Assembly: GCA_012521815.1 (NCBI GenBank)
Contig: JAAYLR010000157.1
Span: 1 to 48,092 of the forward strand
Source: Acidobacteriota bacterium
GTDB taxonomy: Bacteria; Acidobacteriota; Thermoanaerobaculia; Multivoradales; JAGPDF01
Direction of reading: 5' to 3'
DNA length: 48,092 bases
Positions 8,701 through 16,593 of this stretch are shown piece after piece (the first letter of the stretch is position 1; every line of letters starts with the position of its first letter). The notes beneath the pieces were generated by a model. It was given only the letters and a program-made list of their open reading frames with translations. It did no database searches and had not been told where the DNA came from. The position numbers were made by a program, and so were the translations under genes.

Positions 8701-9434
8701 TGCTCTCCGTGGTGCTGCCGACCCGCAACGAGCGGGAAGGTGTGGAGATCCTCGTCCACGCGCTCGCGAGCATCCTCGACCGGCCCACCGGAGGGGCGTT
8801 CGAGCTGCTGGTCGTCGACGACAGCAACGACGGAAGCGATCGCTACCTCGCCGAGCGGTTCGCGCCGCTCGCGCCGCGGGTGCGGTTCCACCACCGCGCC
8901 CGGGGCACGGGGCTGGGCACGGCGATCGGCGACGGGATCGAGATGGCGACCTGCCGGCTCGTGGCGGTGATGGATGCCGACTTCAACCACGATCCGCTCG
9001 ACGTCCCGCCCCTGCTCGCCCGGTTCCAGGAGGGCGCCGACCTCGTCGGGGGCTCCCGCTTCCTGCCCGGCGGCGGCATGCCCGGCCACCCGTTCCGCTG
9101 CCAGGGCAGCCGGCTCTTCAACCTCTTCATCCGCCGCGCCCTGGCGCTGCCGACCACCGACCATCTCGGCGGCTACTGGCTCGCCGAGCGCGCGCGGATC
9201 GTCGAGCTGAAGCGCCGCTGGGAGCTCTTCCACGGCTACGGCGACTACTACATCCGCCTCCTCTTCGCCGCGCACCTGCTCGGCTGGCGGGTGGTGGAGC
9301 TCCCGATGCGCTACCTCCAGCGCCTGCGGGGGGAGAGCAACACGAGCTTCCGCCGCGAGCTGGTGCGCTACAGCCGGGTCGTCGGGCAGCTGCGCCGGGA
9401 GCGCGCGACGCTCGCGGCCCGGCTGGCCTCTTGA
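8700..9434 (+). CDS. Family 2 glycosyltransferase (polyprenyl-phosphate sugar synthase-like)
   Basis: The 244-aa protein begins LSVVLPTRNEREGVEIL and has VVDDSNDGS (38-46), a GTGLGTAIGDGI loop and the metal-binding MDADFNHDP (91-99), the layout of dolichol/polyprenyl-phosphate mannosyltransferase-like GT2 enzymes. It ends with the RGESNTSFRREL region typical of that group and has no C-terminal membrane helices. Such an enzyme would load a sugar onto a lipid carrier, which the GT-C transferase at 4864 could use; this link is inferred. The start overlaps the methyltransferase stop by one base (TGATG). Confidence 0.88.
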   Translation: MLSVVLPTRNEREGVEILVHALASILDRPTGGAFELLVVDDSNDGSDRYLAERFAPLAPRVRFHHRARGTGLGTAIGDGIEMATCRLVAVMDADFNHDPLDVPPLLARFQEGADLVGGSRFLPGGGMPGHPFRCQGSRLFNLFIRRALALPTTDHLGGYWLAERARIVELKRRWELFHGYGDYYIRLLFAAHLLGWRVVELPMRYLQRLRGESNTSFRRELVRYSRVVGQLRRERATLAARLAS

Positions 9435-9463
9435 CGCCGTCTTTTACTCATTCTTAGTATAAG
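9431..9463 (+). promoter_or_regulatory. Promoter of the nadABC-lipA operon, with possible operator
   Basis: TTGACG (9431-9436), an 18-bp spacer and TAGTAT (9455-9460) form a sigma70-like promoter in the most AT-rich patch of the arm. The -35 includes the TGA stop of the GT2 gene. The -10 sits inside an imperfect dyad CTTAgtaTAAG (9453-9463), suitable for a repressor such as the NrtR-like protein; that link is inferred. gaggagagag precedes the nadA ATG. Mirror copy at 38631-38662. Confidence 0.6.
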
Positions 9464-9527
9464 GGCCCTGAAGAGCCCGGCGGCTCGCCGCCGTTCGCAG
9501 CGCACGTCGAGAACAGAGGAGAGAGCG

Positions 9528-10556
9528 ATGGAGCCGACCCTGCCAGCCACGGAGGCCCGCCCGGCAACCCCGCCACCCGCGTCCGGGCTCGACGCCCGCC
9601 TCGCCCGGGTGATGCCGGCCGCCGAGCGGGCCGCCCATGCGCCGCTCATCGAGGAGATCAACCGCCTGAAGCGGGAGCTCGGGGTGGCGATCCTCGCCCA
9701 CAACTACCAGACCCCGGAGATCTTCCACGGGGTCGCGGATTTCGTCGGCGACTCGCTCGCGCTCGCCCGGCAGGCGGTGGCGAGCGACGCCGAGCGGCTC
9801 GTGGTCTGCGGCGTCCACTTCATGGCCGAGACCGCGAAGATCCTCAACCCCGAACGGACGGTGCTGATCCCCGACCCGGAGGCCGGCTGCTCGCTCGCCG
9901 ACTCGATCACCGCCGCCGACATCCGGGCGCTGCGGGAGCGGTACCCCGGCGCGCCGGTGGTCACCTACGTGAACACCTCCGCCGCGGTGAAGGCGGAGTC
10001 GGACATCTGCTGCACCTCGGGCAACGCGGTGGAGGTCGTGGAGTCGCTCGGCGTGCCCCGGGTGATCTTCCTTCCCGACGAGTACCTCGGGAGCTGGGTG
10101 GCCTCGCAGACCGACGTCGAGCTGATCCTCTGGCGTGGCCACTGCGAGGTCCACGAGCGGTTCACCGGCCCGGAGGTGGCGGCGTTCCGCGCCGCGAATC
10201 CGGGGATCACCGTGCTCGCGCACCCCGAGTGCCCGCCCGAGGTGCTCGCCGAGGCCGACTACGTCGGGTCGACGGCGGGGATGATCTCCTACGTCGGCGA
10301 CCGGCGGCCGGAGCGGGTGGTGATGATCACCGAGTGCTCGATGAGCGACAACGTGGCGGTCGCCCACCCCGAAGTGGAGTTTGTCCGCCCGTGCAACCTC
10401 TGCCCGCACATGAAGCGGATCACGCTGCCGAAGATCCTCGCGAGCCTCGAGCAGGGGATCCACGCGGTCGAGGTCGATCCCGCCGTCGCCGCGCAGGCAC
10501 GGCAGGCGGTCGAGCGGATGCTCGCCGTGGCGCCGCGCGGGGGAGTCCGCCGGTGA
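9528..10556 (+). CDS. nadA: Quinolinate synthase NadA
   Basis: NadA is a [4Fe-4S] enzyme that condenses iminoaspartate (from NadB) with dihydroxyacetone phosphate to quinolinate in de novo NAD synthesis. The 342-aa protein has [14 protein letters not shown] (about 53-66), [34 protein letters not shown] and [12 protein letters not shown]. By alignment with the three-cysteine family pattern, the cluster ligands are probably Cys121 (GCSLAD), Cys206 (GHCEVH) and Cys292 (CNLC). The first 40 residues are a Pro/Ala-rich extension of unclear purpose. A strong ribosome site lies upstream. It overlaps nadB by GTGA. Confidence 0.97.
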   Translation: MEPTLPATEARPATPPPASGLDARLARVMPAAERAAHAPLIEEINRLKRELGVAILAHNYQTPEIFHGVADFVGDSLALARQAVASDAERLVVCGVHFMAETAKILNPERTVLIPDPEAGCSLADSITAADIRALRERYPGAPVVTYVNTSAAVKAESDICCTSGNAVEVVESLGVPRVIFLPDEYLGSWVASQTDVELILWRGHCEVHERFTGPEVAAFRAANPGITVLAHPECPPEVLAEADYVGSTAGMISYVGDRRPERVVMITECSMSDNVAVAHPEVEFVRPCNLCPHMKRITLPKILASLEQGIHAVEVDPAVAAQARQAVERMLAVAPRGGVRR

Positions 10557-12145
10557 AGCCGCTCTGGAGCGAGGAGGTCCGCGCCGACCTGGTGATCGTC
10601 GGCGGCGGCGCCGCCGGCCTCTCCGTCGCGCTCGGCGCGGGCGGGGCGCGGGTCCATCTCCTCGCGCGGCAGCCGCTCGGGGAGGGGGTGGCGACCGGGC
10701 TCGCCCAGGGCGGGATCGCCGCGGCGGTCGGGGTGGAGGACTCGCCGGCCCTGCATCTGGCCGACACCCTCGCCGCCGCCGCCGGGCTGGCGGAGCCGGC
10801 GGCGGTGCGTACGCTCGTGGAGGCGGCGCCGGCGGCGATCGCCCGGCTGATCGCGGCCGGCGCCCGCTTCGACCGGGACGCCGACGGCTCGCTCGCGCTC
10901 ACCCGCGAGGCGGCCCACTCGCGGCGCCGGGTGCTCCACGCCGAGGGGGACGCCACCGGGCGGGAGCTGCTCCGGGCGCTCGCCGCCGCGGTGACGCGCC
11001 GCCCCGGGGTGCATCTCTTCAACGGGGCGACGGCGCTCGCCCTCCTGCGCGCCGGCGAGCGGGTCTGCGGGCTCCTGGCCCGGCCTCCGGACGGCCGCCT
11101 CGTGCTCCACCGCGCCGGGGCGGTGCTCCTCGCCACCGGCGGCTCGGGGGCGCTCTATCTCCACACCACGAACCCGGGGGAGGCCGACGGCGGCGGGCTC
11201 TGGCTCGCGGCGCGCGCCGGGGCGCTGCTCGCCGACCTGGAGTTCGTGCAGTTCCACCCCACCGCGCTCGCCACCGGTTCCGACCCGTTGCCGCTGCTCA
11301 CCGAGGCGCTGCGCGGGGAGGGGGCGGCGGTGATCGACGAGCGCGGCGAGCGCTTCCTCGCGGCGGTCCACCCGGCCGCCGAGCTCGCGCCGCGCGACGT
11401 CGTGGCGCGCGGGATCTGGACCCACCGCGCCGCCGGGCACCAGACGTTCCTCGACGCCCGCGAGAGCGTCGGGGAGCGCTTCCCGGAACGGTTCCCCAGC
11501 GTCTTCCGGGCCTGCCGGGAGGCGGGGTTCGACCCGCGTCGGGAGCCGCTGCCGGTGGTCCCCGCCGCCCACTACCAGATGGGCGGGATCCTGACCTCGT
11601 GCGACGGCCGCAGCTCGCTCGCCGGTCTCTGGGCGGCGGGGGAGGTGGCGTCGACCGGCGTGCACGGCGCCAACCGGCTCGCCTCGAACTCGCTGCTCGA
11701 GGCGGTCGTCTTCGGCGCCCGCGCGGCAGCGGACATCCTCGCCGCCGCGGCGCCGCCGCTCCGGCCGGCTACCGGCGAGGAGCTCTGCGGCGGCGAGAGC
11801 CTGCCCGACCCCGGCCGCGCGGCGGTGCCGCGTTCGGTGCGAGAACGGATGTGGCAGGCGGTCGGGCTCGTGCGCCGCGGCGAGGAGCTCGCCGCGGCGG
11901 CGGCGGCGCTCGCCGAGGCGGCGGCGCGCGACCCCGGCCGGGGGCGCCCGGCGGCGGTCGCCGCGCTCGTGGCCGCGGCCGCGCTCGCGCGCCGGGAGAG
12001 CCGGGGCGCGCACTACCGCGCCGACTTCCCCGAACCGGATCCCGCCGGGGCGCGGCACACCGTCTTCTCCGTCGCCTTCACCGGCGGCCGGCCCGAACCC
12101 CGTTTCGTCGACACGGCCCGCCCGCGGGCCGCGGGAGGAGCCTGA
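10553..12145 (+). CDS. nadB: L-aspartate oxidase NadB
   Basis: NadB is an FAD enzyme that oxidises L-aspartate to iminoaspartate, which NadA uses directly. The GTG at 10553, overlapping the nadA stop as GTGA, gives 530 aa. It begins with a flavin-binding strand [16 protein letters not shown] (GGGAAG at 17-22), then shows the family motifs [18 protein letters not shown] and [20 protein letters not shown]. The ORF-track start at 10229 lies inside nadA and is a shadow. The C-terminal helical region contains several Ala-rich runs. Confidence 0.96.
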   Translation: MKPLWSEEVRADLVIVGGGAAGLSVALGAGGARVHLLARQPLGEGVATGLAQGGIAAAVGVEDSPALHLADTLAAAAGLAEPAAVRTLVEAAPAAIARLIAAGARFDRDADGSLALTREAAHSRRRVLHAEGDATGRELLRALAAAVTRRPGVHLFNGATALALLRAGERVCGLLARPPDGRLVLHRAGAVLLATGGSGALYLHTTNPGEADGGGLWLAARAGALLADLEFVQFHPTALATGSDPLPLLTEALRGEGAAVIDERGERFLAAVHPAAELAPRDVVARGIWTHRAAGHQTFLDARESVGERFPERFPSVFRACREAGFDPRREPLPVVPAAHYQMGGILTSCDGRSSLAGLWAAGEVASTGVHGANRLASNSLLEAVVFGARAAADILAAAAPPLRPATGEELCGGESLPDPGRAAVPRSVRERMWQAVGLVRRGEELAAAAAALAEAAARDPGRGRPAAVAALVAAAALARRESRGAHYRADFPEPDPAGARHTVFSVAFTGGRPEPRFVDTARPRAAGGA

Positions 12146-13026
12146 TGGCCGCTCCGGTGCTGCCCCCCCTGTTCTACGAGGAGCTGCTTCGCCGCGCGCT
12201 CGCCGAGGATCTCGGCACCGCGGGAGATCTGACCACCGACAGCGTGATCCCGGCCACCGCGCAGGCCCGGGCACGGATCGTCGCCCGGGCGGCCGGGCGG
12301 ATCGCCGGTCTCGCGCCGGCACTCGCGGTCTTCCCGCTCCTCTCGCCCGCGGTGGGGAGCGAGGCGCTCGTGAGCGACGGCGACGACGTCGCCGCCGGCG
12401 CCACTCTCGCGACGCTCGCCGGCCCGGCGCGCGCGCTCCTGACCGGGGAGCGGACGGCGCTCAACCTGCTCGGCCGGCTCTCCGGCATCGCCACCGCCGC
12501 CCGCGACCTCGGCGCGCAGCTCGCGGGAACGCGGGCGCGGCTCGCGGGCACCCGCAAGACGACCCCGGGCCTGCGGGCGCTCGAGAAGCACGCGCTCGTC
12601 TGCGGCGGCGCGACCCCGCACCGCGCCGGGCTCCACGATGCGGTGCTGATCAAGGACAACCACCTCGCCGTGGCCGGCGGGGTGGGGGAGGCGGTCCGCC
12701 GGGCCCGGGCCGGGGTCGGACACCTCGTGAAGATCGAGGTGGAGGTCGACGATCTCGACCAGCTCCGGGAGGCGCTCGCGGCCGGCGCCGACGTGATCCT
12801 CCTCGACAACATGCTCCCCGCCCTCCTGCGGGAGGCGGTGGCGATCGCCGGCGGGCGGGTGCCGCTCGAAGCCTCCGGCGGCGTGCGCCCGGAGACGATC
12901 CGGGCGATCGCCGAAAGCGGCGTCGATCTGATCTCGGTCGGCTGGCTCACGCACTCGGCACCGGCGCTCGACGTCGCTCTCGATTTCGAGCCGTCGCCGG
13001 CGGCCGGTGTAGAGTCCGGCGCATGA
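12145..13026 (+). CDS. nadC: Quinolinate phosphoribosyltransferase NadC
   Basis: NadC makes nicotinate mononucleotide, CO2 and pyrophosphate from quinolinate and PRPP, completing the de novo branch. The ATG at 12145 overlaps the nadB stop by one base and gives 293 aa. Recognisable motifs are EDLGTAGDLTTD (21-32), GERTALNLLGRLSGIAT (about 101-117), GTRKTTPGLRALEKHALVCG (135-154), LIKDNH (168-173), VILLDNM and LEASGGV. The last codons contain the -10-like box of lipA and overlap lipA by ATGA. Confidence 0.97.
   Translation: MAAPVLPPLFYEELLRRALAEDLGTAGDLTTDSVIPATAQARARIVARAAGRIAGLAPALAVFPLLSPAVGSEALVSDGDDVAAGATLATLAGPARALLTGERTALNLLGRLSGIATAARDLGAQLAGTRARLAGTRKTTPGLRALEKHALVCGGATPHRAGLHDAVLIKDNHLAVAGGVGEAVRRARAGVGHLVKIEVEVDDLDQLREALAAGADVILLDNMLPALLREAVAIAGGRVPLEASGGVRPETIRAIAESGVDLISVGWLTHSAPALDVALDFEPSPAAGVESGA
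13010..13015 (+). promoter_or_regulatory. Candidate internal -10 element for lipA
   Basis: TAGAGT ends 7 nt before the lipA ATG, inside the 3' end of nadC. The spacing fits a leaderless transcript that would let lipA be made independently of nadABC. No clear -35 is visible. Mirror copy at 35078-35083. Confidence 0.4.
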
Positions 13027-13964
13027 GCGACTCCACCGAACTCCACGGCGCCGTGCCCGGCGGAAAGGGAGCGGGACGCCCGGAGCGGCGTCCCGAATGG
13101 CTCCGCATCCGTCTCGCGACGCCCGAACGTTTCCGTGAGGTGCGCGACCTCGTCGGGCGCCTTCGCCTCAACACCGTCTGCGCGGAGGCCCGCTGCCCCA
13201 ACATCTTCGAGTGCTGGGGCGAGCACGGCACCGCGACCTTCATGATCCTCGGCGAGATCTGCACCCGGCGCTGCGGCTTCTGCGCCGTGACCTCGGGCCG
13301 CCCCCGCCCCGGCACCGACCCCGACGAGCCGGCGCACGTCGCCGAAGCGGTGGCCGAGATGGGGCTGCGGCACGCCGTGCTCACCTCGGTCGACCGCGAC
13401 GACCTGCCCGACGGCGGCGCCGCCCACTGGGCGGCGGTGATCCGGGCGATCCACGAGCGCAACCCGGGGTGCGCGGTCGAGGTGCTCACCCCCGACTTCC
13501 GCGGGGTTCCCGACGCGCTCGACATCGTCCTCGGCGCGGCGCCGGAGATCTTCTCCCACAACATGGAGACCGTCCCGCGGCTCTATCGGACCGCCCGCCC
13601 CGGCAGCCGCTTCGAGACGAGCCTCGCGCTGCTCGCCGAGGCGAGCCGCCGCCGCGATGCCGGGGCGTACCGGGGCCGGGTGAAGACCGGCCTCATGCTC
13701 GGTCTCGGCGAGCGTCCGGAGGAGGTCGAGGAGGTGATGCGCGCGGTGCGGGAAGCGGGGGTCGAGATCCTCACCCTCGGCCAGTACCTCCAGCCGACCC
13801 GCAAGCACCTGCCGGTCGACCGGTACGTGCACCCCGGCGAGTTCGCCCGCTACCGCGAGCTCGCGGCGGCGCTTGGCTTCGCCCACTGCCAGTCCGGGCC
13901 GCTCGTGCGTTCCAGCTATCACGCGCACGAACAGGTGGGTGGGAGCCTGCGCGAAGCCCGGTGA
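13023..13964 (+). CDS. lipA: Lipoyl synthase LipA
   Basis: LipA is a radical-SAM enzyme that inserts two sulfur atoms into protein-bound octanoyl chains made by LipB. The 313-aa protein has both cluster motifs: the auxiliary CX4CX5C (Cys53, Cys58, Cys64 in CAEARCPNIFECW) and the radical-SAM CX3CX2C (Cys80, Cys84, Cys87 in CTRRCGFC). The C-terminal VRSSYHA carries the serine that ligates the auxiliary cluster. It ends the nad operon by ATGA overlap with nadC. NadA and LipA both need Fe-S clusters, but a functional reason for the pairing is only a guess. Confidence 0.97.
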   Translation: MSDSTELHGAVPGGKGAGRPERRPEWLRIRLATPERFREVRDLVGRLRLNTVCAEARCPNIFECWGEHGTATFMILGEICTRRCGFCAVTSGRPRPGTDPDEPAHVAEAVAEMGLRHAVLTSVDRDDLPDGGAAHWAAVIRAIHERNPGCAVEVLTPDFRGVPDALDIVLGAAPEIFSHNMETVPRLYRTARPGSRFETSLALLAEASRRRDAGAYRGRVKTGLMLGLGERPEEVEEVMRAVREAGVEILTLGQYLQPTRKHLPVDRYVHPGEFARYRELAAALGFAHCQSGPLVRSSYHAHEQVGGSLREAR

Positions 13965-14493
13965 GGGGCGAGAGACCGCGTAGCTTATCCGAGGCCGGGA
14001 CGCCGGGCGATCCCGTCATGACGCGCCCGCATTCCGGGTAGAATCAGCGGCGTCGGCCGCGACGGGAGCGGCGGCCGATCCCCGCGGAGGCGACGATGGG
14101 CCAAGAGGAGAGTGGACGGGTGCGCCGGGACGGCCTGTCCCCGTATCCGTCGTCGCCGTCTCCCCGCCGTCTCCGGCCGTATGCCGAGTGCCGCAGGGTC
14201 GTTCGCGTCACCCGCATCTCCTGCCCGTCCGAAACCGTTTGCCACTCCCGTCGGCCGCGGCCGGTGCCGTTCGCGGCGGGAGCCGATCAGTTCGCTCGTC
14301 CCTTGCCGTTCGCCCGGGCTCGTCGAGTCGGACCCTGCCCGGGGCGGGACGGTCTCGTGCCTTTCGCCGTAGCCGGTGCGCGGGGGGCGCCGTCCGCCAC
14401 GCTGAGAAGCGGGGCGCCGGCGGACCCGTGGCCGGCTCCGGAACGGAGTCCATCTGACCGCGGCGCCGGGGCGCCGCTCTCTGGGAGGAGTCG
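13965..14493 (+). other. 529-bp gene-free region and structured leader of the proline dehydrogenase gene
   Basis: No convincing gene. A -10-like TAGAAT lies at 14039-14044. ORFs here (such as 14096-14515, which has a ggagg-like site) give Arg/Pro/Ser-rich products without domain features, and one runs into the next gene. The region has repeated ccgtctcc and gccgttcgc words and several potential stems, including GTCCGCC with GGCGGAC and the hairpin listed separately. It could be a long 5' leader. I see no rho-independent terminator with a U-run after lipA. Mirror copy at 33600-34128. Confidence 0.55.
14460..14477 (+). promoter_or_regulatory. GC hairpin just upstream of the proline dehydrogenase ribosome site
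   Basis: GCGGCGC-CGGG-GCGCCGC forms a 7-bp all-GC stem with a tetraloop (8 bp if the loop is two bases), about 5 nt before gggaggag and the ATG at 14494. It could influence translation initiation. There is no U-run, so it is not a terminator. Mirror copy at 33616-33633. Confidence 0.4.
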
Positions 14494-15393
14494 ATGTCTC
14501 TGTTTCACAAGCTGATCGTCCTCACGATGCCGCTCGTCCCGAAGTTCATCGTCGGCCGTGTCGCCTCCCGGTACGTGGCCGGCGAGGGGATCGAGGATGC
14601 GCTGCGCGAGATTGCCAGGCTCAACGCCGAGGGCGCCATGGCGACGATGGATCTGCTCGGCGAGGAGGTCTACGACCCGGCCAAGGCCGAGACGAACGTG
14701 CGCGAGTACCAGCGGATGCTCAAGGAGATCGCGGAGCGGAAGCTCGACGCGAACATCTCGATCAAGCCGACCGCGCTCGGCCTGAAGATCAACCGGGAGC
14801 TGTTCGAGAGCAACCTCGACCAGATCGCGACCAGCGCCGCCGAGCACGGGAACTTCGTGCGGATCGACATGGAAGATCACACCACGATCGACGACACCCT
14901 CGCCGTCTTCCGCTCCCTGCGGAAGAAGCACGACAACCTCGGGGTCGTCTTCCAGGCCTACATGCGGCGGACGCTCGCCGACATCGAGGCGCTGCCGGCC
15001 GAAGGGGCGAACATCCGGCTCTGCAAGGGGATCTACATCGAGCCGCGAGCGGTGGCGTGGAAGGGGTTCGAGACGGTGCAGCGCGCCTTCCTGGCGGCGC
15101 TCGAGAAGGCGTTCCGGCAGGGCGTCTACGTCGGCATCGCGACGCACGACGAGTACCTCTGCTGCGCCGCGGTCCACCTGATCGACCGGCTGGGCATCCC
15201 GCGCGACCGGTACGAGTTCCAGATGCTGCTCGGCGTCGAGCCGCTCCTGCGGCGGATCCTCGTCGAAGGGGGGCACCGGCTCCGGGTCTACGTGCCGTAC
15301 GGCAAGGACTGGTATCCCTACTCGACGCGCCGGCTGCGCGAGAACCCCGAGGTGGCGGGGCACATCATCCGCGCCTTCTTCAGCCGGAGCTGA
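14494..15393 (+). CDS. Proline dehydrogenase (monofunctional)
   Basis: Oxidises L-proline to pyrroline-5-carboxylate with FAD, passing electrons to the membrane quinone pool. The 299-aa size is that of monofunctional bacterial enzymes. Visible are the barrel strands NISIKPTALGL (about 88-98), FVRIDMEDHTTIDDTL, VVFQAYMRRTLAD, RLCKGIYIEP, GIATHDEYL and the C-terminal YSTRRLRENPEVAGH, whose paired arginines bind the proline carboxylate. The ATG follows a strong gggaggag site. No P5C dehydrogenase gene is adjacent. The amidotransferase gene begins 10 bp after the stop. Confidence 0.93.
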   Translation: MSLFHKLIVLTMPLVPKFIVGRVASRYVAGEGIEDALREIARLNAEGAMATMDLLGEEVYDPAKAETNVREYQRMLKEIAERKLDANISIKPTALGLKINRELFESNLDQIATSAAEHGNFVRIDMEDHTTIDDTLAVFRSLRKKHDNLGVVFQAYMRRTLADIEALPAEGANIRLCKGIYIEPRAVAWKGFETVQRAFLAALEKAFRQGVYVGIATHDEYLCCAAVHLIDRLGIPRDRYEFQMLLGVEPLLRRILVEGGHRLRVYVPYGKDWYPYSTRRLRENPEVAGHIIRAFFSRS

Positions 15394-15402
15394 AGCGGCG
15401 CC

Positions 15403-16131
15403 ATGCGCTCTGCGGGAACCGGCACCCTGCGGCTGGCGCTCCTCCAGGTGCGCGACGATCCGCGCGCCGAAGCGCAGGAGCGGGAGGCGTTCGCGGCCGT
15501 CGGCGGCCTCCTTCCCGGGCAGATCCGCTCCTGGAACCTGGTGTCGCGGCCGGCGATCGGGATCGCCGATCTCGCCGGCTGCGACGCCGTGGTCATCGGC
15601 GGCGCCGGGGCGCACTCGGTCACCGAGGACGATCCGTTCACGGCGCCGCTGCTCGATCTCGTCGGCGAGCTCGTCGCCCGCCGCTGGCCGGTCTTCGGCT
15701 CCTGCTACGGGCACCAGTTCCTCGCCCGCGCCCTCGGCGGCCGGGTCGTCACCGACCCCGAGCACGGCGAGCTCGGCACCTTCGAGCTCCACCTGACCGC
15801 GGTGGGCGCCGCCGACCCCTGGCTCGCGGGGCTTCCCCCGAGCTTCGACGCGCAGTTCGGGCACAACGACTGGGTGGTGGAGCTGCCGCCGGACGCCGTG
15901 GAGCTCGCCTACACCGCCCGCTGCCGGCATCAGGCGTTCCGGATCGGCGAGCTGCCGGTCTACGGCGCGCAGTTCCACGTCGAGCTCGACGAGGCGCGGA
16001 TGCTCGCCCGGGCCGCGCTCTATCGCGACGCCTATCTGCCCGCCAGCGACGCGATGAAGCGGCTGGCCGACTCCCTGCGGCCGTCTCCGGTGGCGGCCAC
16101 GCTCTTCGCGCGGTTCCTCGCGCTCGTCTGA
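15403..16131 (+). CDS. Class I (type 1) glutamine amidotransferase
   Basis: The 242-aa stand-alone glutaminase-type domain has the nucleophile elbow FGSCYGHQFLARALGG (Cys101) and the partner motif AQFHVELDE (His192, Glu194), which is a complete triad. It resembles GMP-synthase-like or gamma-glutamyl hydrolase-like amidotransferases of unknown acceptor (GuaA-like family), not a true GuaA since there is no synthetase domain. It is 10 bp downstream of proline dehydrogenase and probably co-transcribed, which hints at amino-acid nitrogen metabolism only weakly. Confidence 0.85.
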   Translation: MRSAGTGTLRLALLQVRDDPRAEAQEREAFAAVGGLLPGQIRSWNLVSRPAIGIADLAGCDAVVIGGAGAHSVTEDDPFTAPLLDLVGELVARRWPVFGSCYGHQFLARALGGRVVTDPEHGELGTFELHLTAVGAADPWLAGLPPSFDAQFGHNDWVVELPPDAVELAYTARCRHQAFRIGELPVYGAQFHVELDEARMLARAALYRDAYLPASDAMKRLADSLRPSPVAATLFARFLALV

Positions 16132-16184
16132 GCGCCCGGGCAGACACCGCTCGGCACCGCCGCCCGCGCTCCCGGCTCTCTGAG

Positions 16185-16190
16185 TAGAAT
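16185..16190 (+). promoter_or_regulatory. Candidate -10 element for leaderless YkgJ-like gene transcript
   Basis: TAGAAT ends 6 nt before the ATG at 16197, the same layout as before lipB. No ribosome site is seen. It may drive the YkgJ-recN-tsaC chain. Mirror copy at 31903-31908. Confidence 0.5.
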
Positions 16191-16196
16191 GCCCCG

Positions 16197-16580
16197 ATGT
16201 CCGAGCGAAGCGTGAAGTTCTACTCCTGTGCGAACTGCCCCGCCTACTGCTGTACCTACGACCAGATCGAGACGACGGCGGCGGACATCCGGCGCCTCGC
16301 CCGCCACTTCGGCCTCTCCGAAGAGCAGGCGCGCCGGCGCTTCACCAAGCCGGTCGAAGGGGGCGCCCGGCGGGCGCTGCGCCACCGGCGCGACGAGATC
16401 TTCGGCTCCGCCTGCCGGTTCCTCGATCCCGAACGGCGCCGGTGCACGATCTACGCGGCGCGGCCGCGGATCTGCCGCGTCTACCCCGGAACGCCGCGCT
16501 GCGGCTTCTACGATTTCCTGATGTCGGAGCGCCGGTCGCAGGACGACCCGGAGTACGTACCCTCGTTCCGGCGAGGCTGA
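16197..16580 (+). CDS. YkgJ-family cysteine cluster protein
   Basis: The 127-aa protein opens with SCANCPAYCC (Cys11, 14, 18, 19) and continues with a conserved C-terminal cysteine set, GSACRFL, RRRCTIYAARPRICRVYP and PRCGFYDF. This is the Zn/Fe-chelating domain of the YkgJ (UPF0153) family. Its biochemical role is not established. A metal site or Fe-S cluster is likely from the cysteine pattern. It lies 14 bp before the recN start and may be co-transcribed. Confidence 0.88.
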   Translation: MSERSVKFYSCANCPAYCCTYDQIETTAADIRRLARHFGLSEEQARRRFTKPVEGGARRALRHRRDEIFGSACRFLDPERRRCTIYAARPRICRVYPGTPRCGFYDFLMSERRSQDDPEYVPSFRRG

Positions 16581-16593
16581 CGGGAGAGGCCGG

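Noticed and set aside
14096-14515. 139-aa ORF with a ggagg-like site in the proline dehydrogenase leader
   Set aside because: Arg/Pro/Ser-rich product without motifs that overlaps the next start, in a region full of repeats and stems; no sign of coding periodicity was evident by eye.
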